A stretch of 64,000 nucleotides of DNA from contig JAFPYI010000009.1 in the NCBI GenBank assembly GCA_017412245.1, positions 1 to 64,000 on the forward strand, written 5' to 3'. The stretch comes from Paludibacteraceae bacterium. Lineage in GTDB: Bacteria > Bacteroidota > Bacteroidia > Bacteroidales > Paludibacteraceae. A program made the translations under genes and the position numbers. The notes beneath the pieces are model-generated. The model had not been told where the DNA came from and did no database searches. It was given only the letters and a program-made list of their open reading frames with translations. Shown here piece after piece: positions 17,482 to 25,170 of this stretch (within the stretch, counting starts at the first letter, position 1; every line of letters starts with the position of its first letter).

Positions 17482-18249
17482 ATGCCCTACCGTCGATTAC
17501 CCAACACTGACTTAGCTCGATTGCATGCATTGCAAAATGCTATTCAACAAGCACAAGAGGCTGACTTTACAGATCAAGTCATTCCTTATAAAGTGCAGAG
17601 CGAAGCACAACGATTCTTAGTACAGTTTGAGAATGCTGTGATGCAATCCAAAGACAACTACACCAGCAAAGTCAATGCTAACAAGCAATACAGGCACGTT
17701 GTGCAAAATGCGCGAATGTATATCTCGCATTTTATCCAAGTACTTAATTTAGCCGTTATACGCGGAGAGATTAAAAAAGAGCAAAAGCTGCTTTACGGAT
17801 TGGATCCGCATAACCATATTGTGCCGGATTTGTCCAATGAAGAATATCTACTGGAATGGGGAAAAAAGATTATTGACGGAGAGCAAAAGAGAATGGCGAA
17901 TGGTGGATTCCCGATTTATAATCCTGCCATCAACAAGGTAAAAGTATATTACGATATCTTCTGCGACCACCAAAGACAACATATGTTCCATGTGCAAAAT
18001 ACGGAGCGTGTGCAAGGGGATTTGGAACCGTTGCGTGCTCAAGCAGATGCTATCATCCTTGATATTTGGAATTTAGTAGAAGGGCATTACGCCGACCTTC
18101 TGCCGTTTGAAAAGATGTTGAAGTGTCAACTCTACGGCGTGATTTATTACTACCGTAAGGGCGAAAAGAAACTCTCCGCCGAAACCGACAGAGAGTTAAA
18201 ACGAATTCAAGATAGTCAACCTACTATCCAATGGTTAACTGAGGAGTAA
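17482..18249 (+). CDS. Conserved hypothetical protein of unknown function
   Basis: 255 residues, no signal peptide or membrane segment. It is probably cytoplasmic and largely helical, with many charged residues, and shows no motif I recognise. It is cotranscribed in appearance with ddl and the polyprenyl synthase. Its last 26 bases overlap the tail of the opposing formyl-THF cyclo-ligase gene. The run of QEADFTDQVIPYKVQSEAQRF near residue 30 and the pair of aromatic clusters near the C-terminus are its most distinctive parts. Confidence 0.8.
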   Translation: MPYRRLPNTDLARLHALQNAIQQAQEADFTDQVIPYKVQSEAQRFLVQFENAVMQSKDNYTSKVNANKQYRHVVQNARMYISHFIQVLNLAVIRGEIKKEQKLLYGLDPHNHIVPDLSNEEYLLEWGKKIIDGEQKRMANGGFPIYNPAINKVKVYYDIFCDHQRQHMFHVQNTERVQGDLEPLRAQADAIILDIWNLVEGHYADLLPFEKMLKCQLYGVIYYYRKGEKKLSAETDRELKRIQDSQPTIQWLTEE

Positions 18250-18826
18250 CCACTCTATCCATCTTACGGTCATAACGAGTGTGAGGCACATCGTGTTTCT
18301 TGAGTTGGAACGAATAGCACACGCCTACTTTTGTAGCGGAGCGATGCTTGCTTAAGAATCTATCGTAATATCCTCCTCCTCGACCGATACGATGGCAGTG
18401 TTGATCAAAGACCACACCGGGTACTAATATCAAATCGATAGACCCTTTGAAAGTCTCCGTTTGTGGTTCCGGAACGCCCAAACGCCCTTTGCGCATCATA
18501 TCTTCGCCGTCATAAGGACGAACCTCTATTGAATGGCGATGAGTGACTGGAAATAAGAAAGTCTTTTGACCTTCGTACTTGCTGAGCAACGGACGCAAAT
18601 CGACCTCGTTATGAATCGGGTAATATAATAAAACCGTCTTGGCTTCACGAAAACAGGACATCTGCTCGATTTGAGCGACAACCAATGCAGACTGTTCTTG
18701 TACTTGTTCGGGAGTCATTATTCGACGCTGTTGCTCAACTATTGCACGTAATGCAGACTGTTCACGACGAGCGCGAACCCAAGGGAGCAACATCCGTAAA
18801 TCATGAATTTGAGAACTAAATAACAT
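18224..18826 (-). CDS. 5-formyltetrahydrofolate cyclo-ligase family protein
   Basis: 200 residues. The enzyme converts 5-formyl-THF to 5,10-methenyl-THF with ATP, keeping the folate pool active. The family signature GRGGGYYDRFLS is present. The upstream VVFDQHCHRIG, the VLLYYPIHNEVDLRPLL segment and the substrate-loop RKGRLGVPEPQ also match. It is transcribed alone on the minus strand with its own promoter (18859-18890), divergent from the DUF6242 lipoprotein. Confidence 0.92.
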   Translation of the reverse strand: MLFSSQIHDLRMLLPWVRARREQSALRAIVEQQRRIMTPEQVQEQSALVVAQIEQMSCFREAKTVLLYYPIHNEVDLRPLLSKYEGQKTFLFPVTHRHSIEVRPYDGEDMMRKGRLGVPEPQTETFKGSIDLILVPGVVFDQHCHRIGRGGGYYDRFLSKHRSATKVGVCYSFQLKKHDVPHTRYDRKMDRVVTPQLTIG

Positions 18827-18858
18827 AATTATAGATAATTAACACCTTTTTCGGAGTG

Positions 18859-18890
18859 CAAAAGTACTACTTTTTTCCGAAATACACAAA
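18859..18890 (-). promoter_or_regulatory. Promoter of the formyl-THF cyclo-ligase gene
   Basis: On the minus strand, TTTG at 18890-18887, 20 bases, TACTTTTG at 18866-18859. Confidence 0.82.
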
Positions 18891-18925
18891 TAAAAACGCA
18901 TTTTTTATTGCTAAAGAAGATAATA

Positions 18926-20257
18926 ATGAAGCAATTTGGATATATATTTCTTGGTTGTTTGCTGCTTTTAGGGTTGCATTCGTGCGAGAAGAAGAGTTCT
19001 ACAGCCACCAAATCGTCTGTAGCACAACTGACGGCATTCTCTTTTGCCAAGAATGATTCTATGCCGGGATTAGCCAAAGCGGTATTTACCGTAGAGGAAC
19101 GATTAGATACCGGTTTGGTATGGAATAAAGACTCTATTCTTTACGGTACACGTTTGGATTCAGTGGTGCCTCGCTTTGTTTTCGCAGCCACTCCCGGTGC
19201 AGCGTTTTTGAAGACAGCTGATACTACATGTGCGTTAACCGGATACGACACTTTGGATTTTACCAAGACGCCTATTTACCTGACTATTCGTTCGCAAGAC
19301 GGCACCAAGACCAAGACTTATGAGATTCGTCCAACGGTACATCAAGTAGATCCGGATTTATATGAATGGGAGCAATTATGCGAGAGTATCTACCCGACTG
19401 ATGATAGTGAGCAACGTGTTTTGCTGCTTAACGGAGAGTTCGTTATGATTAAGAACAACGGATTTGAATTGCATGTATATGCTTCTGCTGATGGCGTGGA
19501 TTGGACAGACAAAGGCGAACCAACCGGATTACCTGCAGGAACCAAAGTCAGACAGATTATCAGCGATAGCACAAAGCTCTATTACGGAGACGGCAATGCG
19601 ATGTATTCCTCTGAAGATGCTATCACATGGACCAGTGCAGCAGCCGATTATCCGATTTTAACTATGCTTTTGTATTGGAACCAAGAAATATGGGCATTGG
19701 TTGATAATGACGGCTACGAATTAGCCATCTGGAAAGAAGGGCAACTACAACTGACCGGTTTACAACCTGACGGTTTATTCCCGATTAGTGATTTTGCTGC
19801 TGTTTGTTTCCATAGTGCAAGTGAGCGAGAAAGGGCTATGATTATCGGAGGATTTGCTGAGAACGGATTATCACTTAACACTCGCTGGAATTTGGAATAC
19901 TCCCGTCATACACCTGAGAACAACGGATATCGTTTACAGGAGTTCTCGATTGACAGGCCGGCTTTTACTACGCTTACGGGTATTTCCGTGATTTGGTATA
20001 ACAACAGCTTATTGCTGTTCGGCGGAGTAGATAAAGATATGCGTTATTTTGGCAGAGATATTTTGATTTCCACCGATGAAGGACTGAATTGGAAACCGGC
20101 AGACACGACTAAGAATCAACTGCCTCAAGTCTATCAGGCACGACAGAAACAAACCGCTATTGTCAAAGATAATTACATTTACCTGTTTGGCGGTCAAGAT
20201 AAGACAACTACCTATAGCGATGTATATCGCGGAAGGTTGAATTCAATAGATTGGTAA
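18926..20257 (+). CDS. DUF6242-type lipoprotein with beta-propeller-like repeats
   Basis: 443 residues from ATG 18926. A lipoprotein signal peptide ends in the lipobox LHSC, so it should be anchored by lipid. The N-terminal region (about 25-150, with QLTAFSFAKNDSMPGLAKAVFTVEERLDTGLVWNKDSI and the VHQVDPDLYEW junction) matches the DUF6242 family of Bacteroidales. The rest (150-443) has kelch- or sialidase-like repeats such as YASADGVDWTDKG, YSSEDAITWTSA and ISTDEGLNWKPAD. The function is unknown; surface location is likely. It is followed by pgk after 21 bases. The TTG at 18908 is an alternative, less likely start. Confidence 0.85.
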   Translation: MKQFGYIFLGCLLLLGLHSCEKKSSTATKSSVAQLTAFSFAKNDSMPGLAKAVFTVEERLDTGLVWNKDSILYGTRLDSVVPRFVFAATPGAAFLKTADTTCALTGYDTLDFTKTPIYLTIRSQDGTKTKTYEIRPTVHQVDPDLYEWEQLCESIYPTDDSEQRVLLLNGEFVMIKNNGFELHVYASADGVDWTDKGEPTGLPAGTKVRQIISDSTKLYYGDGNAMYSSEDAITWTSAAADYPILTMLLYWNQEIWALVDNDGYELAIWKEGQLQLTGLQPDGLFPISDFAAVCFHSASERERAMIIGGFAENGLSLNTRWNLEYSRHTPENNGYRLQEFSIDRPAFTTLTGISVIWYNNSLLLFGGVDKDMRYFGRDILISTDEGLNWKPADTTKNQLPQVYQARQKQTAIVKDNYIYLFGGQDKTTTYSDVYRGRLNSIDW

Positions 20258-20278
20258 AAACTATAAAATATTACAACA

Positions 20279-21529
20279 ATGACAATTAAAGATTTTAAGT
20301 TCGCCGGAAAGAAGGCGATTGTTCGAGTTGACTTCAATGTACCTCTCGATGAGAATGGAAAGATTACAGATGACACCCGTATTCGCGGTGCGTTACCTAC
20401 TCTCAAACACATTTTGGATAATGGCGGTGCTCTGATTATCATGAGCCATATGGGTAAGCCGAAAGGCAAAGTACAAGCCAAGATGAGTCTGAGTCAGATA
20501 GTAGATGCAGTAAGCGCTGCTCTCGGTCGTCCTGTACAGTTCGCAGAAGATTGCGCCAAGGCACAAGACAAAGCCGCAGCCCTCAAACCGGGTGAAGTTC
20601 TGTTGCTTGAGAACCTTCGTTTCTATCCTGAAGAGGAAGGAAAACCTGTTGGTATTGAGAAAGAAGATCCGAGATATGAAGAGGCAAAGAAAGAGATGAA
20701 AGCACGCCAGAAAGAGTTTGCAAAGACTTTGGCAAGTTATGCTGACTGCTATGTGATGGATGCTTTTGGTACGGCTCACCGTAAACATGCTTCGACAGCA
20801 GTTATTGCCGATTATTTCGATGCAGACAATAAGATGCTCGGTTTCCTGATGGAGAAAGAAGTAGCGGCTGTTGATGCTATTCTGAAAGATATCAAACGTC
20901 CGTTCGTAGCTATCATGGGTGGTTCGAAAGTAAGTTCTAAGATCGGTATCATCGAGAACCTATTAGGCAAAGTAGACAAACTGATTCTTTGCGGTGGTAT
21001 GACTTACACATTTGCCAAAGCTCACGGAGGCGAGATTGGCGGTTCTATCGTAGAGTTAGACAAATTGGATGTTGCACTTGGTGTTGAAGAGTTAGCAAAG
21101 AAAAACGGAGTAGAACTTGTTTTGGCTCCGGATGCTATCTGCGCAGACTCCTTCAGCAACGATGCTAACCAAAAAGTATTCCCATCCAATGCTATTCCTG
21201 AAGGTTGGGAAGGTTTGGACGCAGGTCCTGAGGCACAGAAGAATTTTGCTAATGCCATCAAGGGTGCCAAAACTATTCTTTGGAATGGTCCTGCAGGTGT
21301 GTTTGAGTTTGATAATTTCTGTGACGGAAGTCGTGCTATCGGCAATGCTATTGCAGAGGCAACCGCAGAAGGTGCATTCTCTCTCATTGGTGGTGGAGAC
21401 AGCGTAGCATGTGTTAATAAATTCGGTTTGGCAGATAAAGTATCATATATCTCTACCGGTGGTGGTGCATTGCTTGAAGCTATTGAAGGAAAGATTCTGC
21501 CGGGTGTAGCAGCTATTAAAGGAGAATAA
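20279..21529 (+). CDS. pgk: Phosphoglycerate kinase
   Basis: 416 residues. It transfers phosphate between 1,3-bisphosphoglycerate and ADP in glycolysis. The N-terminal [20 protein letters not shown], the SHMGKPKG substrate segment, [13 protein letters not shown] and the C-terminal nucleotide loop [16 protein letters not shown] are all present. A hairpin at 21545-21558 follows the stop; its run of T is poor, so it may be only a weak terminator. Confidence 0.97.
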   Translation: MTIKDFKFAGKKAIVRVDFNVPLDENGKITDDTRIRGALPTLKHILDNGGALIIMSHMGKPKGKVQAKMSLSQIVDAVSAALGRPVQFAEDCAKAQDKAAALKPGEVLLLENLRFYPEEEGKPVGIEKEDPRYEEAKKEMKARQKEFAKTLASYADCYVMDAFGTAHRKHASTAVIADYFDADNKMLGFLMEKEVAAVDAILKDIKRPFVAIMGGSKVSSKIGIIENLLGKVDKLILCGGMTYTFAKAHGGEIGGSIVELDKLDVALGVEELAKKNGVELVLAPDAICADSFSNDANQKVFPSNAIPEGWEGLDAGPEAQKNFANAIKGAKTILWNGPAGVFEFDNFCDGSRAIGNAIAEATAEGAFSLIGGGDSVACVNKFGLADKVSYISTGGGALLEAIEGKILPGVAAIKGE

Positions 21530-21544
21530 ATTAAATAGTTTAGT

Positions 21545-21589
21545 GTCGCTGATGCGACGTTTATAAGTTTATAAAGTTTAGAGTTTAAG
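21545..21589 (+). other. Hairpin plus GTTTA-type short repeats after pgk
   Basis: GTCGC (21545-21549), loop TGAT, GCGAC (21554-21558). It is followed by GTTTATAA, GTTTATAAA, GTTTAGA and GTTTAAG in tandem with slightly changing length (21559-21589). It could be a weak terminator or a processed 3' end. Confidence 0.5.
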
Positions 21590-21595
21590 AAAATT

Positions 21596-22048
21596 ATGGA
21601 AGTAGTAGGAAAAATTGTTTCCGTATTGCCGGAGCAAAGCGGCATTGGTAAAAACGGCAATCCATGGAAAGTGCAACCTTATGTATTAGAGACCGTAGAG
21701 CAATATCCCCGTAAGGTTCATTTTGAGGTTTTTGGCGAGGAGCGCATCAAACAATACCCTTGTGAAGTAGATCAACTGGTGACGGTTAGTTTCGATATTG
21801 AGAGTCGAGAGTTCAATGGTCGTTGGTACACTTCTATCCGTGCATGGAAGATTCAACAAGGTGATACCACTCAAGCCGCAGCACAACCGGCAGCAGCGCA
21901 AGCACAACAAACAGCGGCAGCTCAAGCACAGCCTACTGTTGCTCAACAGACCACCTCTACAGAGCAACCGATGGAAAGTTTAGAAGCTGCTAATACTGAT
22001 CAGTTTGACCCGTTAGCAGGAGACTCAACAGACAGTCTACCATTCTAA
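21596..22048 (+). CDS. DUF3127 protein with SSB-like acidic C-terminal tip
   Basis: 150 residues. The first 85 form the DUF3127 domain (MEVVGKIVSVLPEQSG...QPYVLETVEQYPRKVHFEVFGEERI...VSFDIESREFNGRWYTSIRAWKIQ), which reads like an OB-fold. A glutamine/alanine-rich linker (about 88-125) leads to an acidic end DPLAGDSTDSLPF. This layout of OB-fold, flexible linker and acidic tip ending in LPF copies that of single-stranded DNA-binding protein, whose tip (DDDIPF in E. coli) docks partner enzymes. The family has no assigned function that I know of. It lies 67 bases after pgk and 4 bases or so before the phosphoesterase, upstream of recO. Confidence 0.85.
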   Translation: MEVVGKIVSVLPEQSGIGKNGNPWKVQPYVLETVEQYPRKVHFEVFGEERIKQYPCEVDQLVTVSFDIESREFNGRWYTSIRAWKIQQGDTTQAAAQPAAAQAQQTAAAQAQPTVAQQTTSTEQPMESLEAANTDQFDPLAGDSTDSLPF

Positions 22049-22055
22049 GCGCCTA

Positions 22056-23027
22056 ATGCGTACTTGGGTAAAAATAGTTATACCAACAGTTCTGTTAACG
22101 ATTGGTGTTGTTGTATGCGCCTTTCGTTGGCAGGCTTGGTTTGGTATGCCGGAAGAACCTCGATGGACAGGAGATACACTCACTTATGAGTTCTCTACTT
22201 TCGGGCGTGATTCTGTCCCGGGTTTTGTCTTTTGTGATTCAGCATGGCAAGACACTCTTTCTCCCGAGTCATTGGATATATTAGTCTTAGGTGATATTCA
22301 TAATCGTCTCACAAAGGCTGATTATGATAGTTTGGCTCTGCGAGAGCCTAATGTAGATATAACCGCGCAAGTAGGAGATTGGATGGATAGAGGGTATTTC
22401 TATTACCACCAGTTATTATTGCGTGAGTTTAGCGAAACAGGTTTGAAAGACAAACCGGTTATTAATTGTCCGGGAAACCATGAATACACAAAGGGACTGC
22501 ACAAACGTTTATCGGAGGAGTGGCAAGTTTGTTTTCCACAGCCCGAGAGTTCTTTGGCCGTTCCCGGAGTTTTCTATTATGTTGATTTTCCGCAACTGAG
22601 GTTTATTGTGTTGGATACCAATCCGTTAGAGCGACTGGTATATTTAACGCGTACTGTTACTTGGCTGCAAGAGGCAATCAACCATGCAGACGGACGATAT
22701 ACCGTTGTGATGATGCATCATCCTGTTTACTCTGCCGGCAAAGGAAGAAGTAATCCGTTGATTTATGCCGCTTTCCGTCATGTATTAGGTCAAGCGGATT
22801 TGGTTTTGGCCGGGCATGATCATTCGTATATGAGACGAATGCCGTTTGTGGTATTGAATAGCGGCGGGCATCTTAAGATACCTCGTAATAGCGCCAAGAG
22901 TGAATGCGTTTCGGAAAATCCTGTTTACGGGGTGATTTCCATTAAGCCGGATTGTTCTGCTTTAGCATTTAAGGTTCATCGCCTCAGTGATGGATCATGT
23001 ATCGATTCGGTTTATGTTAAGCACTAA
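22056..23027 (+). CDS. Calcineurin-like metallophosphoesterase, membrane anchored
   Basis: 323 residues. One N-terminal membrane helix (about 3-23) places the domain outside the inner membrane. The five metal motifs are visible: GDIHNR, GDWMDRG, GNHEY, MMHHPVYSAG and GHDHSYM. The family hydrolyses diverse phosphoesters; the substrate cannot be told. It is not of the DNA-nuclease (SbcD) type, since no partner or extra domain is present. It starts 7 bases after the DUF3127 gene and overlaps recO. Confidence 0.9.
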   Translation: MRTWVKIVIPTVLLTIGVVVCAFRWQAWFGMPEEPRWTGDTLTYEFSTFGRDSVPGFVFCDSAWQDTLSPESLDILVLGDIHNRLTKADYDSLALREPNVDITAQVGDWMDRGYFYYHQLLLREFSETGLKDKPVINCPGNHEYTKGLHKRLSEEWQVCFPQPESSLAVPGVFYYVDFPQLRFIVLDTNPLERLVYLTRTVTWLQEAINHADGRYTVVMMHHPVYSAGKGRSNPLIYAAFRHVLGQADLVLAGHDHSYMRRMPFVVLNSGGHLKIPRNSAKSECVSENPVYGVISIKPDCSALAFKVHRLSDGSCIDSVYVKH

Positions 23028-23613
23028 TGAAGCAATAGTGCTTTCGTTGCAACCGCATAGCGATCGAGCACATATATTACACGCCTACACACGCGCGAGT
23101 GGGCGTGTTAATTATATGGTGTATGGTTTAGGAAAAAAGAAAGGTGCAGGCATTTATACACCTTTGTCGCTTGTGCAAATAACAGCGGATCCTAATTCCA
23201 AAGGACCGTTGTCAATTCGAACGGCACAACTTTCTTTTGTGCCGAAGAGTCTTCCATTTCAGCCGTATAAACAAAGCATCGCGTTATTTTTAGGCGAAGT
23301 ACTATTTTGGACTTTACGTCATCCGATGGAGGACGAGATGATGTTTGACTATATAGCAGATTCCATACGGCTATTGGACGAAACGGATGAGGCGCAAGAG
23401 TTAGCGAATTTTCATTTGCAGTTTCTTATTGGTTTTGCCTCTCATTTAGGTTTTGGCATAGATGAAAAAGAGCACCCGCAGTTGGTGCGAGTGCCTCATT
23501 CTCGGAGTGAGCGTCAGGAGCAATTGCGGATGTTATGCGATTATTTCGCAGAACATATTGACAGTTGGCAGACGCCGAAGTCGTTGGATGTATTATCCGA
23601 AATTTTCGATTAG
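23014..23613 (+). CDS. recO: DNA repair protein RecO
   Basis: 199 residues from ATG 23014, which overlaps the upstream phosphoesterase gene by 14 bases. RecO anneals DNA strands and loads RecA with RecR on SSB-coated DNA. The N-terminal OB-fold (EAIVLSLQPHSDRAHILHAYTRASGRVNYMVYGLGKKKGAG) is a good match. The helical C-terminal half (LFLGEVLFWTLRHPMEDEMMFDYI and FHLQFLIGFASHLGF) also fits the family. It is on the short side; the usual length is near 240. A GTG at 22987 would extend it by nine non-homologous residues and is less likely. The proximity of a DUF3127 protein with an SSB-like tip may be meaningful, since RecO is a known SSB-tip binder. Confidence 0.88.
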   Translation: MLSTNEAIVLSLQPHSDRAHILHAYTRASGRVNYMVYGLGKKKGAGIYTPLSLVQITADPNSKGPLSIRTAQLSFVPKSLPFQPYKQSIALFLGEVLFWTLRHPMEDEMMFDYIADSIRLLDETDEAQELANFHLQFLIGFASHLGFGIDEKEHPQLVRVPHSRSERQEQLRMLCDYFAEHIDSWQTPKSLDVLSEIFD

Positions 23614-23669
23614 TTATTTTTTCAACCAGGAAACATCTCGGAGACCCCGAAAATACTGGCCTGCAACGG

Positions 23670-23713
23670 GGTAACATTGGGTGATTATTGCGTGATTATT
23701 GCGTGATTCGCAC
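23670..23713. repeat. 11-base tandem repeat array, locus A
   Basis: GTGATTATTGC at 23681-23691 and 23692-23702 are identical; GTGATTCGCAC at 23703-23713 is a third, diverged unit. A poorly matching GGTAACATTGG (23670-23680) may be a fourth. It lies 57 bases after recO in a 241-base gap and no ORF uses it. The rest of the gap holds the promoter of the next gene. Confidence 0.7.
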
Positions 23714-23799
23714 ACCCTGCACACCTTCCAAGCAACAACTATTCCTTCTCAAAAAACTCCATTAAACAGGTCTAATTTCATTTTTTTTTTGACAAAAAA

Positions 23800-23831
23800 T
23801 TTGTGTATCTCATTTTTTTTTTGTACTTTTG
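23800..23831 (+). promoter_or_regulatory. Promoter of the lipoprotein gene at 23855
   Basis: TTTG at 23800-23803, 20 bases, TACTTTTG at 23824-23831. Confidence 0.8.
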
Positions 23832-23854
23832 CGATGTCAATTTAATATAGAATT

Positions 23855-24406
23855 ATGAAAATTCGGCTTTATATAATTATAATTATCTGTTGTATAGTAA
23901 GTAGTTGTGACCCCTACTATGTGGAAGCCAACTTCCCAATTGAAGATTTCTATTCATATGCACCATATCATCAAGGCGACACACTCACTTTTGTTAATCA
24001 ATCTGATTGTGACACGATAAGACTGCAGGTCTCTTTATGCGAGGAATATTATCAACGTGGCAAACGAGCATGCAAATGCGGGAAAGAAGAGGTAACAAAA
24101 TATGCGGTGCTAACTAACGATACGGTTCAATTAAAATTATGGATAGATTGTATAGACAGAGCCATTTTTTCCATTGGCTTAAAGTCCAGTCAAGCATTAC
24201 AAATCAATGCATTATATGAAGTCGACTACAGTCAGACAGAAAATATTTGGGCAAAAACATATGATGAGACTAAAATATTCAAAGCTTTTGAAGAAGAACT
24301 GATATTATCCCAAGAAAACCGACCTATTGCCCAAATCAAAAAAGGTCAAGGCTTGTTATGGTTGGTCGATTCCAAAAACAACAATTGGGTCCTCTGCAAT
24401 GATTAA
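23855..24406 (+). CDS. Small lipoprotein of unknown function
   Basis: 183 residues. A hydrophobic signal peptide (MKIRLYIIIIICCIV) ends in the lipobox VSSC, so it should be a lipoprotein. The mature part contains several cysteines (SDCDTI, SLCEEY, RACKCGKEE, WIDCIDRA) but no family motif I know. It has its own promoter and a terminator (24446-24476). Codon use is slightly richer in A and T than its neighbours. A species-specific envelope protein is the most I can say. Confidence 0.75.
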   Translation: MKIRLYIIIIICCIVSSCDPYYVEANFPIEDFYSYAPYHQGDTLTFVNQSDCDTIRLQVSLCEEYYQRGKRACKCGKEEVTKYAVLTNDTVQLKLWIDCIDRAIFSIGLKSSQALQINALYEVDYSQTENIWAKTYDETKIFKAFEEELILSQENRPIAQIKKGQGLLWLVDSKNNNWVLCND

Positions 24407-24445
24407 TATTATTGCATATTCGAAGCCAAATTTTGCCCCAAAAAC

Positions 24446-24476
24446 GCCATTTATGCAAGCACAATGGCTTTTTTTT
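24446..24476 (+). terminator. Terminator after the lipoprotein gene (hairpin of duplicated module, copy 2)
   Basis: GCCATT (24446-24451), an 11-base loop, AATGGC (24463-24468) and eight T residues (24469-24476). The same block, including the following GAAAAAATTTGGT, occurs before tRNA-Leu (5431-5477). Confidence 0.8.
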
Positions 24477-24485
24477 GCGAAAAAA

Positions 24486-24517
24486 TTTGGTCAGTTCAAA
24501 AAAAAGCAGTACCTTTG
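24486..24517 (+). promoter_or_regulatory. Promoter of rpmH
   Basis: TTTG at 24486-24489, 20 bases, TACCTTTG at 24510-24517. It is followed by GCACGCTTTTTCG (24517-24529), shared with tRNA-Leu and rpsP. Confidence 0.85.
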
Positions 24518-24540
24518 CACGCTTTTTCGACTATGAACCC

Positions 24541-24556
24541 GTCCTCGGGAGAGGAC
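24541..24556 (+). other. Leader hairpin of rpmH with GNRA-type tetraloop
   Basis: GTCCTC (24541-24546), loop GGGA, GAGGAC (24551-24556): a perfect 6-base stem closed by a GNRA tetraloop, 19 bases before the rpmH ATG. It is not followed by a T run, so it is not a terminator. It may stabilise the mRNA or bind a protein. Confidence 0.6.
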
Positions 24557-24575
24557 ATAAACAATATTATAGACA

Positions 24576-24734
24576 ATGAAACGGACATTCCAACCATCTC
24601 AACGCAAACGCCGTAACAAACACGGTTTCCTTGAGAGAATGGCTACCGCTAATGGTCGCCGTGTATTGGCAGCACGTCGTGCAAAAGGTCGTAAGAAACT
24701 GACCGTAGCAGACGAGGGACGCCACAAATTTTAA
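24576..24734 (+). CDS. rpmH: Large ribosomal subunit protein bL34
   Basis: 52 residues, below the size many ORF listings keep. The start [21 protein letters not shown] and the run [18 protein letters not shown] are diagnostic of bL34, a very basic protein of the large subunit. It usually has about 44-50 residues; here a short tail [10 protein letters not shown] is added, as in other Bacteroidota. Its classical neighbours dnaA and rnpA are absent. It has its own promoter and is followed by two hairpins before rbfA. Confidence 0.97.
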   Translation: MKRTFQPSQRKRRNKHGFLERMATANGRRVLAARRAKGRKKLTVADEGRHKF

Positions 24735-24738
24735 TTTG

Positions 24739-24770
24739 AGCCCGTCGGACTAATTGAAGTCGGATGGGTT
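24739..24770 (+). other. Stem-loop directly after rpmH
   Basis: The arms at 24739-24751 (AGCCCGTCGGACT) and 24758-24770 (AGTCGGATGGGTT) pair over 13 positions with one G-G mismatch and two G-U pairs. Only three T residues follow (GGGTTTAAC), so termination would be weak; it may protect the rpmH transcript end. Confidence 0.45.
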
Positions 24771-24784
24771 TAACATTGATAATT

Positions 24785-24818
24785 AGGGAAAAGAGACTCG
24801 TCTCCTTTCCCTTGTTTT
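24785..24818 (+). terminator. Terminator between rpmH and rbfA
   Basis: GGGAAAAGAG (24786-24795), loop ACTCGT region, CTCCTTTCCC (24802-24811), then TTGTTTT. One A-C mismatch lies in the stem. It insulates rbfA from the rpmH transcript; I see no clear TAnnTTTG promoter for rbfA, so partial read-through may feed it. Confidence 0.7.
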
Positions 24819-24834
24819 GCTAAATAATATTATT

Positions 24835-25170
24835 ATGGAAACAACAAGACAACACAAGATAGCTCGCTTGATCCAAAAAGACATGAGCGATATACTGCTT
24901 CGTTTTGCTCGTACGATTCCGGGAACACTGATTTCAGTCAGCGAAGTACGTGTGTCTCCGGATTTGGGTATAGCGCATATCTATCTTTCGATTTTTCCAC
25001 AAGACAAAGTGACATCAACGATGGAGAGCATTCAGGAAAACAGTCATAAGTTCCGTGGTGAGTTAGGCAGTTTAGAGCGTCACCAGTTACGGATTATTCC
25101 TGAGATCATCTTCCATTTGGACGACACGATTGACCGTTTGGAGCATATCGACGAGTTGCTGAATGGCTAA
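24835..25170 (+). CDS. rbfA: 30S ribosome-binding factor RbfA
   Basis: 111 residues from ATG 24835. RbfA binds the immature 30S subunit near the 16S 5' helix and aids late maturation and cold adaptation. The KH-like fold is evident from RQHKIARLIQKDMSDILLRF, ISVSEVRVSPDLGIAHIYLSIFP and the C-terminal IPEIIFHLDDTIDRLEHIDELL. An in-frame TTG/ATG-like earlier start (24817) is not needed. Its last 8 bases overlap the permease gene, so the two are translationally coupled. Confidence 0.95.
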   Translation: METTRQHKIARLIQKDMSDILLRFARTIPGTLISVSEVRVSPDLGIAHIYLSIFPQDKVTSTMESIQENSHKFRGELGSLERHQLRIIPEIIFHLDDTIDRLEHIDELLNG

